A DNA stretch of 64,000 nucleotides, taken from NCBI RefSeq assembly GCF_007860125.1, contig NZ_SJPW01000002.1, positions 1,155,768 through 1,219,767 of the forward strand, in the 5' to 3' direction. Below the pieces are notes generated by a model. The model saw only the letters and a list, made by a program, of their open reading frames with translations, was not told the origin of the DNA and searched no databases. Position numbers and translations under genes: made by a program. Positions 1-7,971 of the stretch are shown here, piece after piece; positions within the stretch are counted from its first letter, which is position 1, and each line of letters starts with the position of its first letter. The DNA is from Rubripirellula tenax. GTDB taxonomy: Bacteria; Planctomycetota; Planctomycetia; Pirellulales; Pirellulaceae.

Positions 1-32
1 AACCTTTGCGCCGGACGATAGAAACAAAACAT

Positions 33-1082
33 TCACTTCGGCAGATCTCCGGCGGTCGTTTGATCACATGATGTATGGGCGATAATTGTCAATCGCCCCG
101 CCTGCCCAAAAAGGGCCAACGCCTGAGCGATGGGGGCGAGTAAGAGCTGGACAGGAAGTCTCGGCGAATCGGGATAACGCATGATTCGTTGACCCAATCG
201 AGCCGTTGATTGAAAACGCTTCAGAAAAATCCCAATGCTGCCAATGATATTGAGTACGTTTCGTTGATGCACTACTTGGACATCGGGGTATCCGGTGTCT
301 TGGAGTAGCTTCTGCAGTCGCTTCGGATCAAAGTGATGAAGATGTCGAGGCGATTCCCAAACGTACCAGTACTTCCGAAACACTTTCGGTTCCCAGCAAC
401 CCGCATTGGGAACACTGAGTAGGAGTTGACCGCCAGGGCGAAGTAGACGGGCAAACAACTGCAAGGTGTCAACCGGATCGATGGTGTGTTCCAGCACCAT
501 CCAGGCACAGATGGCATCGAACGACCGAGGCGACAATTGGACGTCATCAAGCACACCGGTATGCACTGCGTACCCGCTTTCACGTGCCTTTTGCGATGCA
601 ACCAAACTGGGTTCGATACCGACTCCTTGCCAACCGGCGTCGGCAAGCCTGCCGAGGTAGGCTCCGGTCGAGCATCCCAGTTCTAAAACTCTAGGTGGGC
701 CTTGGTCAAACTTTTCCGGCCAACTTGGAAGCGGCTGGCCGCGATCGTCCATCAGCCAATAGAAGAAGGCTCGCAAACCGGGAATTCGCTTCAACGGCAA
801 ATGCCGAAGATACCAGGGAGACGAGGGCGTGCTGTCGAGTTCGCGTTCGTGGGGAGCCGGAGTTTGGTGTGGTCCGTACTCCGAGGGATAGCAGCGATGA
901 AGCGTGGCCGCCGTTGGCCGTGGATTCAGATAAAGATGGCTGCAATCGCGGCAGCGACAGACAACATACACGCCTGGAATTCGAAAAAGGTTGTCGACGG
1001 TATCAAGGACTTTGTGAAAATCCTGACTACCACAGATGGGACAGTTGACGAGCTCGAGTTCAGGTGGCTGCAGTGATGTCAT
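33..1082 (-). CDS. Class I SAM-dependent methyltransferase with N-terminal zinc-finger-like motif
   Basis: Likely transfers a methyl group from SAM to a small molecule or sugar in envelope polysaccharide synthesis; the substrate is not readable. The N-terminus carries CPIC and CRDC cysteine pairs, as in the family with a zinc-binding head. The SAM-binding motif I reads VLELGCSTGAYLGRLADAGW, followed by the acidic GIEPS strand and a late LLRPGGQLLLSVPN segment typical of methyltransferase types 11/12. I chose the ATG at 1082; an in-frame TTG at 1127 would add 15 residues. The flippase-like gene on the other strand starts about 250 bp away, which fits a polysaccharide locus extending left of the window. 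Confidence 0.8.
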   Translation of the reverse strand: MTSLQPPELELVNCPICGSQDFHKVLDTVDNLFRIPGVYVVCRCRDCSHLYLNPRPTAATLHRCYPSEYGPHQTPAPHERELDSTPSSPWYLRHLPLKRIPGLRAFFYWLMDDRGQPLPSWPEKFDQGPPRVLELGCSTGAYLGRLADAGWQGVGIEPSLVASQKARESGYAVHTGVLDDVQLSPRSFDAICAWMVLEHTIDPVDTLQLFARLLRPGGQLLLSVPNAGCWEPKVFRKYWYVWESPRHLHHFDPKRLQKLLQDTGYPDVQVVHQRNVLNIIGSIGIFLKRFQSTARLGQRIMRYPDSPRLPVQLLLAPIAQALALFGQAGRLTIIAHTSCDQTTAGDLPK

Positions 1083-1338
1083 CGACTCGATCGAAAAGAA
1101 TTGGCTGAACAGTTTGTCAAGCGTCAATAATTGACGGTTGATCTTACTTCGCTGAGGATGTAAGTCGAACGGACGAGTGCTGACACGCCGCTGTCCTAGT
1201 AGGGTGAAGCCTATCGTCGATTGTTTGGGCGATAGTCGCGAGCAAACCGCCCGTTATGATCGTAACAGATTGCCACAGTGTCCAGTTTCCAACGTCGTTG
1301 CTTTAAAATCCTCTCTTTTTGCTTTGCCCAAGACCAAC

Positions 1339-2694
1339 ATGCTGAGACAGTTATCGGACCGACTTCACTTGGACCGTCCGTTGGCGTTCGTATTGGCCAA
1401 CAAAGTCTGGCAGGTGCTTTCGGGGCCGATCACGATTGCTCTGATCATCGCTAACTTTACGCTTCAAGAGCAGGGCATGTACTCGGGCATCATCAGCATC
1501 ATTGGGATCCAGTCTCTTTTCGAACTTGGGCTGCTAAACGTTCTTATCGGGCAAGCTGGCCACGAAGTGCCACATTTCTCAGAAGACCGGGCAAGCGATT
1601 CAGACGGTTCGAGTGAGTCGATTAAACGGATGGCCGAGTTGGTCCGTGGCTCTCGTCGCTGGTTTGCGATCGCAAGCATGATGTTTGCGGCACTGGCATT
1701 TGGGATCGGATTCGTAACGTTTCGGGGTACTGACGCTTACGGCTGGCAATTGCCACTCGTGTTCGTGATCCCTTTGTCAGCAATCGCGGTCTTCTTGTCG
1801 CCTTCGATCGCAATTTTGGAAGGTGCTGGTTTTCGGGACGACGTGTATCGAAACCGGCTGTTCCAGATCGTCACGGGCAGTCTTGTCGTTTGGACTGGCT
1901 TGGTACTGGGATGCAAACTTTGGGTACTGGTTTTCTCGGCAGCCGCCCAGGCTGGGTGGATGGCGTATTTGACTCATTGGCGGTACGGGGCATTTTTCAA
2001 AAAGTTCCTGACAGTGACGCAGCGACCTCACAATTTTTCTTGGCGACATGATGTTGTCCCGATTCAGTGGCGCAGTGCGATCGCCAGCATCGTGTTTTAT
2101 ATGGCTACCGGACTCTTCACGGTGATTGTGATCAACTTTCACTCGGCAACCGAAGCAGCGCCGCTGGGCATGACCCTAACGATCGTCGCCGCAATCCAGA
2201 TGCTGGCGTTGGCCTGGATTCAAACGAAGTACCCCGTTGTTGCTGCGATGCACGGTGCCTTGCGGCGAGAAGAGGCGGGAACGCTTTGGCGACAAATTGC
2301 TATCGCGTCCACCGGCATATTGGTCGCCGGCTTGGGATCGTTGATTGCGCTGATCGCGATACTGCCGATCGCCGAGACTTGGACTTCGGCCGCCTTGGTT
2401 CCACGTTTCTTGTCCGTCGCTCAAGTTGCGATGCTGGGAACAGGGTGTGTTTTGAATCACGCGGTTGCCATCCAAGCCTTTTATGTGTTGTCACGTCGGT
2501 CCAGCCCGTTGCTCGCAGCCAGCACCATCGGCTACGGAACGGTCGGGATCGCCGTCTGGCTGGGTGGATACTGGAACGGCACGAACGGCCTTTTGCTCGG
2601 CTACATGGCCGCGATGCTGCTTGTCGCGTTTCCGATTCACACCGTCGCGTACATCAAATTTCGATCCACGTATCGCGATCCAGCTTCAGAATAG
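1339..2694 (+). CDS. Polysaccharide flippase-like (Wzx/MATE-type) multi-pass membrane protein
   Basis: A 451-residue, very hydrophobic protein with about a dozen predicted membrane segments. Its start (LAFVLANKVWQVLSGPITIA, then EQGMYSGIISIIG and FELGLLNVLIGQ) resembles O-antigen/polysaccharide exporters of the MOP superfamily, which flip lipid-linked glycans across the inner membrane. I preferred the ATG at 1339; an upstream GTG at 1177 would add 54 polar residues that do not look like a membrane-protein N-terminus. The assignment is by hydrophobicity and general resemblance. The substrate is unknown, and another polytopic membrane family cannot be excluded. Confidence 0.65.
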   Translation: MLRQLSDRLHLDRPLAFVLANKVWQVLSGPITIALIIANFTLQEQGMYSGIISIIGIQSLFELGLLNVLIGQAGHEVPHFSEDRASDSDGSSESIKRMAELVRGSRRWFAIASMMFAALAFGIGFVTFRGTDAYGWQLPLVFVIPLSAIAVFLSPSIAILEGAGFRDDVYRNRLFQIVTGSLVVWTGLVLGCKLWVLVFSAAAQAGWMAYLTHWRYGAFFKKFLTVTQRPHNFSWRHDVVPIQWRSAIASIVFYMATGLFTVIVINFHSATEAAPLGMTLTIVAAIQMLALAWIQTKYPVVAAMHGALRREEAGTLWRQIAIASTGILVAGLGSLIALIAILPIAETWTSAALVPRFLSVAQVAMLGTGCVLNHAVAIQAFYVLSRRSSPLLAASTIGYGTVGIAVWLGGYWNGTNGLLLGYMAAMLLVAFPIHTVAYIKFRSTYRDPASE

Positions 2695-3173
2695 AAGCTT
2701 GATGATGTTCGACGTGTTCGTGTGATCTTTACAATTCCGCGACCTGGGGAATCGCGATGGCACTCGGGAAGCGACGCTAGGAGCAAAAAATGTTCTGTGT
2801 GACCACAGAAAAGCTGGGCAACAAGGCTTGGCTGGAAGAGTAAGGGCGACTGCCGCGAAAACGGAGTGGAGGCGTCACACGGACGTTCGCATTTTTTGCT
2901 TTGCCGGTAACCGACGGCGCATGTGGCTTCGCGGGATCGAAGATATTCGGCAGCGCTTCGTGAGCTTGGGAAGGCTTGCGACCTGAACCGAATGATGAGA
3001 TTGCAATCAGAGCGGGGAAACCTGCTAGGTTGCGGCGATGGCAGAACGAGCGACGCCAGCCTTATGAGTCTTCGCCCGATTCCAAGGCCCGCCATCAAAC
3101 AAGTGACTGATTCATAGACCGCTTTAACCACACTGCGAGCGAATGACTCAACTAGGCGTAAACTGAAAGCCTA
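2695..3173. other. Intergenic region between convergent genes
   Basis: About 480 bp between the 3' ends of the flippase-like gene and the repeat-protein gene. A minus-strand open frame crosses it (2637-3131), but its composition is arginine/serine-rich, it matches nothing I recognise, and it overlaps the flippase gene end, so I do not call it. The only structure I see is the small hairpin at 2785-2810. Confidence 0.6.
2785..2810 (-). terminator. Possible intrinsic terminator, minus strand
   Basis: A 7-bp perfect stem (TTCTGTG at 2793-2799, CACAGAA at 2804-2810) with a 4-nt loop. Next to it is A6 at 2785-2790, which reads as U6 on the minus strand shortly after the hairpin. It could stop transcripts coming from the repeat-protein gene, whose stop codon lies about 360 bp upstream on that strand. 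The stem is short and A/T-rich, so this is tentative. Confidence 0.3.
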
Positions 3174-4853
3174 TCAAACGTCCCGAGCATAAATGGGATT
3201 CCAGCGGATTCGCCATCCGGCTTCCGTCGCGGTGGTTCCACCGTCGTCAGTCTTGGGCGCGTTCAGTGCAGGTGGAAGAAGTTCGTCCGCGTCGGAAGGA
3301 CTGCTTTCATTGGCCGAAGGTTCCGATGGGCTGGGAGTCTCCAAAGGCTTTCGCTCGACGCTCTGCAGTCGCGACTCAGGTTCCGCGTTGTAGGACTGCG
3401 GCGATTCAAGAACCGAACTTCCCATCGAATCGGCCGGTTGCGTCACAACGGGCGACGGATCAGTGATGATCCGACTGCTGCTGTACGGCACCGATCCCAT
3501 CGGCACGGAACTGGTGGATGGCGAGAACGACGAGTAACCGCTGACGATCGCGGGACTGAACGGATCGTAGTACGAAATCGGCATTTTTTGGACCATTTGC
3601 CGTGGCACCATCACCGTTTCGTTGTAGGGAACGTAAACCTGTTTTTGAACGGGTTTGCGAACGGTTTGGACGATGGCTTCTTGCTCGTAGTATTGAACCT
3701 GGATCGGTTCTTTCCGCGTTTCGTAAACCATTCGTGTCGATTGAACCGGAACTTTGCGAACTTGCTCTTCGGTCACCCATCGTTGTTGCTGGACCGGCAC
3801 TTTTCGGGTCAGCGTTTCGGTGATCGGACGCTGAACCACGAACGGAACCTTGCGCACTTCGGTCGTCGCGACCATGCGAGTGGTTTGGACGGGAACGTTT
3901 TGCGTCACCATGTCAGTCTGCATTCGCGTTGTCTGCACGGGCACCCGTTGGCTGACGACCTCCTGTTGCATCCGTTGAACTTGAACCGGCACTTGGACGG
4001 TTTGTGTTTCCGGTACGTACGAAGTTTGTGCGACTTGCTGAGTGATGTAGTTCGGGCGATACGACATCTGTGTTTGCACGGTCGGCGGCGTCACCTGAGG
4101 AACGACGGCGTAGGCACCACGGACGCGAGCGAAGATACCCAAGGGTCCCGGCGTTGCGTACGCATTGGGGACATACGCCAGACCTTGCTGAACCGTTCCA
4201 GGCGTGACGACTTGCTGAGCGACATAGCCACCGGCGTCATAGGTTTGGTTCTGAACGCTTGTGACCGGACGCAGCGACGTGTACTGCTGAGACTGCATTT
4301 GAGTTTCAACGACGGGACGCTGGACCATATATTGTTGGTCGACGTACGACGTTTCGGTAACAGGCCGCTGTACCGCGTACTGTTGTTGATAGTAAGAGGT
4401 CTCAACGACCGGGCGATACGTGACGTACTGCTCTTCCCGTTCGCTCGTTTCGTTTACGTAGCGAGTCTGCTGGACGGATTCTTCCCGATACGATGTTTCG
4501 ACAACAGGCTTCCAAACGGTGAACCGCTCTTCGCGGAAACTGGTTTCGACGACAGGCTTGGCAACCTTGTACTCGCGTTCTTCCGTTCGCGTCTTTAGCA
4601 CGGGTCGGTAGCTGGTGACTTGTTCGTCGACGTACTCGGTCTCGTAGGACAAACGAAAACGTTGGACCGTTTGTGGTTCCATGACGGTTTCGCATTGCAG
4701 CCGATACTCAGGTTCAAAACAACAAGCGTCTTGCGCTTTGACGTTGCTTGAACTGGCCAGCATCAACACGAGTGATGGGATAGCGACGCCGCCCAAACGC
4801 TTGGTGGCGTGAGCGGTGATAGCGGCGAAGTCGAAGGGGTAGCGACAATTCAT
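3174..4853 (-). CDS. Secreted protein built of 16-residue RPV/VPV repeats
   Basis: Function unknown; probably a structural envelope or surface protein. The start at 4853 gives a plausible signal peptide (IPSLVLMLASSSNVKAQ, cut before DACC). The body has two repeat blocks with a 16-residue period. The first follows YxxxRPVxETSYxxQQ (for example YAVQRPVTETSYVDQQ). The second follows xVPVQxxRMxxxxxxx (for example RVPVQTTRMQTDMVTQ). The C-terminus is Ser/Pro-rich and disordered-looking. Similar Thr/Tyr/Val repeat proteins occur in many planctomycetes, and none that I know of has a defined role. The frame stays open to 5039, but that extension looks non-coding. Confidence 0.75.
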   Translation of the reverse strand: MNCRYPFDFAAITAHATKRLGGVAIPSLVLMLASSSNVKAQDACCFEPEYRLQCETVMEPQTVQRFRLSYETEYVDEQVTSYRPVLKTRTEEREYKVAKPVVETSFREERFTVWKPVVETSYREESVQQTRYVNETSEREEQYVTYRPVVETSYYQQQYAVQRPVTETSYVDQQYMVQRPVVETQMQSQQYTSLRPVTSVQNQTYDAGGYVAQQVVTPGTVQQGLAYVPNAYATPGPLGIFARVRGAYAVVPQVTPPTVQTQMSYRPNYITQQVAQTSYVPETQTVQVPVQVQRMQQEVVSQRVPVQTTRMQTDMVTQNVPVQTTRMVATTEVRKVPFVVQRPITETLTRKVPVQQQRWVTEEQVRKVPVQSTRMVYETRKEPIQVQYYEQEAIVQTVRKPVQKQVYVPYNETVMVPRQMVQKMPISYYDPFSPAIVSGYSSFSPSTSSVPMGSVPYSSSRIITDPSPVVTQPADSMGSSVLESPQSYNAEPESRLQSVERKPLETPSPSEPSANESSPSDADELLPPALNAPKTDDGGTTATEAGWRIRWNPIYARDV

Positions 4854-5156
4854 GTTTGACTTGCAAATCGGTGTGCGAGTGTTGCCTTGGGAGCGCGACG
4901 CCATCCTCGGATGATGTGCATGCTCCACCATTCCAAGGGTACGCAAGCCTTGAACAAAATGTAGAGGAAACCCGTCAAAAACGTCGTTTTTGCCTCCTGA
5001 GACCCCGTCAAAATTAGCCAAGTCCCCCGGTCTGTCCATTTGCCGATACGAACGTTGGGCTTTTCCGACCCTGGACAGTTTGGTTAACCGGCCGAATCAA
5101 CCCAAACGGCACGATCGTTAAAGTCAGAGTTCATCATCGCTCGCCGGGTCACGTTG
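4854..5156. other. Intergenic leader region
   Basis: About 300 bp between the SecA-like gene and the repeat-protein gene, both on the minus strand. It should hold the promoter of the repeat-protein gene. I see no gene, no clear hairpin with a T-tract and no convincing promoter consensus. Confidence 0.5.
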
Positions 5157-6887
5157 TTAGTTCGAAGGCAGCGGCGTGGTGTGGGGAGGCATCCCCAGCG
5201 AACGAAGGGCCTCGCCGAGCCGTTGCTGGCTTGCGTTGGAACTTGCCCGCTCGATCCGGTGTTGGCGAGCCACCATTCGTTGGGCTCGGGCCAACTTTCG
5301 AGCCAAACTCGCAGGTGTCACGGACGCCGCAGAACGTCGTGAAAAGTCTCGACCGAATGCCTGGGCCAAAATCTCGTCCTCGCCGCTGGCAAACAAACAA
5401 GCGGTCCCGGGGTCGCCCGCCCGAGCGCCGCGTCCCATCAATTGACGATCGATTCGCGACGACGCGTGCGGCTCACTGACGATGACATGCAACCCCCCGG
5501 CGCGGCGAACGTCGTCGGTAAGCTGTATGTCGGTTCCGCGTCCGGCTAGATTCGTTGCGATCGTGACGCGACCGGGCCGACCGGCCTCGGCGACGATACT
5601 GGCTTCTGCTTCGTGATTCCGAGCGGTTAGCAATTGATGCTCGATGCCTGCGCGTCGAAACTGCTCGCTCAAACGTTCGGATAGCTCGATTGTCCGCGTT
5701 CCGATCAGCACGGCTCGGCCGGCAGAAACCATCGAAACCGTCTCGCCCTCGATCGCTTTCCACTTTTCGTCGGCGGTCGCAAAAATGCGGTCCGTCGATC
5801 GAACCTGCTTTGACGGACACTCCGATTCAACTCGCTGTACATCGCATCCGTAGACCGACTTTAGCTCCTGACGATCCTCCCAAGCGGTCGCCGTCAATCC
5901 GCATACGTGTCTGAATCGATCAACGAATTCCATGACCGTGATGCGTGCGATCGGACAATTTGACGACGTGATCGTCAACCCTTCGCGTGCCTGGATCGCT
6001 TGATGCAATCCACCGCCGAGCGTCCGGTCGACCGATTTTCGACCGGTGTATTCGTCGACCAAGCAGATCCCGTCGCCTTCGACCACGTAGTGAACGTCTC
6101 GAAAGAGGGTTTGGTTGGCCTGGATTGACCGTTCGACCGCGTGCAAGATCTCGGTGGTGGTCAGCGATCGCATCTGCGGCGGCATGACTGAATCCAGTGC
6201 GGAACGCCGGCCGATGGTGGTCAGGGCGGTCTGTCCTCGGTCTTCCAACCAAACGAAATCGACGTCGATTCGAAGCTGGCTGGCGACGTTCGCAGCCCAT
6301 CGGAAGCAAGCTTCTTCGGCGCCATTTCGTTCAGGTTCGGTCGAGCCTCCCGACGACGAAATTACCATCGGGGTTCGGGCTTCGTCGATCAGAATACTGT
6401 CGGCTTCGTCGACGATCAAAACGTCTCCCCGCCAGTCCTCGCTCGCGATCTGGGATCTCAAGAAATCGAATCCGAATGAGCGGATGGTCCCATAGACCAC
6501 GTCGGATTCGTATGCGGCCGAACGCTCACTTGGCGACATCGTTGCGGCAATACTGACAACACCGACACCAAGCTGGTCGTACACCGGTCGCATCCACTGT
6601 GCGTCACGGTGGGCCAAGTAATCGTTGGCCGTCGCGATCCAGACTTTGCGACCGCGTCGGGCAAACGCACATGCCGGAAATACGGTTGCAATCGTTTTGC
6701 CTTCGCCGGTTGGCAGTTCGACGATGGTTCGACCAAGCAGGTGGTGGCCGCTGGTGATCTGGGATGGGCGAAGTGACAAGCCGAGCTTGTCCAGCACGGC
6801 TCGACCGACATCATCGACCACAGATGCGTTCAACCCGGCATACGTTTGACGGCGACCGAGTGTCCATTTCGAACCGCTCACTCCCAT
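5157..6887 (-). CDS. Shortened SecA-like ATPase (NBD1-PPXD-NBD2 only)
   Basis: A 576-residue SecA-family ATPase; housekeeping SecA usually has 800-1000 residues. Visible motifs are Walker A PTGEGKT at about 59-65, the SecA signature DEADSILIDEARTP at about 160-173, a PPXD-like middle, the crosslinking-domain end HVCGLTATA, NLAGRGTDI in NBD2, and the arginine-finger region RQLMGRGARAGDPG. The protein stops shortly after the start of what would be the long helical scaffold (LARKLARAQRMVARQHRIERAS). The two-helix finger, wing and zinc tail are therefore absent. It starts 4 nt after the stop of the preceding secreted-protein gene, so the two are co-transcribed. ATPase activity is likely; classical translocation is doubtful. 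Confidence 0.85.
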   Translation of the reverse strand: MGVSGSKWTLGRRQTYAGLNASVVDDVGRAVLDKLGLSLRPSQITSGHHLLGRTIVELPTGEGKTIATVFPACAFARRGRKVWIATANDYLAHRDAQWMRPVYDQLGVGVVSIAATMSPSERSAAYESDVVYGTIRSFGFDFLRSQIASEDWRGDVLIVDEADSILIDEARTPMVISSSGGSTEPERNGAEEACFRWAANVASQLRIDVDFVWLEDRGQTALTTIGRRSALDSVMPPQMRSLTTTEILHAVERSIQANQTLFRDVHYVVEGDGICLVDEYTGRKSVDRTLGGGLHQAIQAREGLTITSSNCPIARITVMEFVDRFRHVCGLTATAWEDRQELKSVYGCDVQRVESECPSKQVRSTDRIFATADEKWKAIEGETVSMVSAGRAVLIGTRTIELSERLSEQFRRAGIEHQLLTARNHEAEASIVAEAGRPGRVTIATNLAGRGTDIQLTDDVRRAGGLHVIVSEPHASSRIDRQLMGRGARAGDPGTACLFASGEDEILAQAFGRDFSRRSAASVTPASLARKLARAQRMVARQHRIERASSNASQQRLGEALRSLGMPPHTTPLPSN

Positions 6888-6891
6888 CGCA

Positions 6892-7695
6892 TCAAAGCAA
6901 CAACAGCGAAACAGCGCTGACGGCCGCCAACTCGACCCAAACCGCGTGTCGATCGAGTGGCAGCGGATTCAATTTGACAGGATAGGACTGGCACGTTTGG
7001 CAATCGCCTCCGGATGAAACCAGGCAAGCCGGACGCTGCTGGGCCATGTGATAGGGAAGTTTCATTGTATTCGCAACAAACCGAAACGCCGAAACGCCGT
7101 TCTGGAAATACCCACAGTTTTTTCCGCACCGCTCTAAATTCGGCTGTTCGAAGTACAAAGGTCGATGTTGAAAACACTCGGGATTGCGATCGGGTCGAAA
7201 TACTGGAAAGCCCATCGCCGTCACCAAAGTCGACGCACCATCGGTCACCAACGTCAATTCATCGGCTCGGTCGGAAGGTTCGCGGCCCGACGAACCCGGC
7301 GGCGTTATCCGGATTTGGTGTAGCGGTTTTCGCAGCCGACTCAAACGGTCAACATCTGTTTTTTGACCGCCTTTCTTGGCGGAAGCATCACTGGCGGGTT
7401 CGCCGTCGAACTCAAGATCCGATTCATCTTTTTCAGCGAACTCTTTGGCCGATTCGGCGCCCTCGCTCTCGTTATCTTTTCCGTTACCAAGCAATGCATC
7501 AGTTGATTCGTCGGAATCGGGACTGGTGTCTTTCGCAGGATCCGCACCGTACCCGAGCATCTCGCTTAGCAGGTCCGTTTCTTGACCAAGACTGAGCGGA
7601 TCCTGCGCCTGCGTCTTGCAATGCGACAGCAGGCCGATAGCGATTGCCAGCCCTAGGAATGCTGGCCCAAGTGGGGTGAATGAAATCAGCCGCAT
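6892..7695 (-). CDS. Secreted protein of unknown function, partner of SecA-like gene
   Basis: Not recognised. The N-terminus from the ATG at 7695 is a signal peptide (LGPAFLGLAIAIGLLSHC, then KTQAQ). A long acidic, low-complexity stretch rich in Asp, Glu and Ser follows. The C-terminal half is ordered and Cys-containing (ECFQHRPLYFEQPNLERCGK, then CLVSSGGDCQTCQSYPVKLN), and a short hydrophobic tail (VELAAVSAVSLLLL) ends it. I chose 7695 because GAGG lies 5 nt upstream; tandem ATGs at 7716/7713 would add 5-7 residues. The downstream SecA-like gene begins 4 nt after the stop, so this protein could be a substrate or partner of that ATPase. That link is inference from the arrangement. Confidence 0.7.
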   Translation of the reverse strand: MRLISFTPLGPAFLGLAIAIGLLSHCKTQAQDPLSLGQETDLLSEMLGYGADPAKDTSPDSDESTDALLGNGKDNESEGAESAKEFAEKDESDLEFDGEPASDASAKKGGQKTDVDRLSRLRKPLHQIRITPPGSSGREPSDRADELTLVTDGASTLVTAMGFPVFRPDRNPECFQHRPLYFEQPNLERCGKNCGYFQNGVSAFRFVANTMKLPYHMAQQRPACLVSSGGDCQTCQSYPVKLNPLPLDRHAVWVELAAVSAVSLLLL

Positions 7696-7971
7696 CGATG
7701 ATGCCTCGTCCATCATTGAGAATTCCGTCGTTCGTCCTCGGGTGTCATCGGCGTCATCAGACCGACTTCAACAGAAGAACCAGGATTCTAGGAATCACCG
7801 GTATAATCGGAACAATCTAGCTATTTTGGCCCAGATTCAGCAATTCAACGGCGATCGACACGGGAAAACCGCCCGTGAATAGCGAAGCGAAATGTGACTT
7901 TGCAAGTAGAATGATGGTTTGATCCACAGCCGTTCTTGGGCTGAATCCGGCCCCCTTTTCCAGTCTTCGCA

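Noticed and set aside
3438-4598. Plus-strand open frame of 386 codons inside the 16-residue-repeat gene
   Set aside because: It mirrors the repeats of the minus-strand gene, is Arg/His/Leu-rich and lacks any signal peptide or domain; it is the antisense image of the repeat protein.
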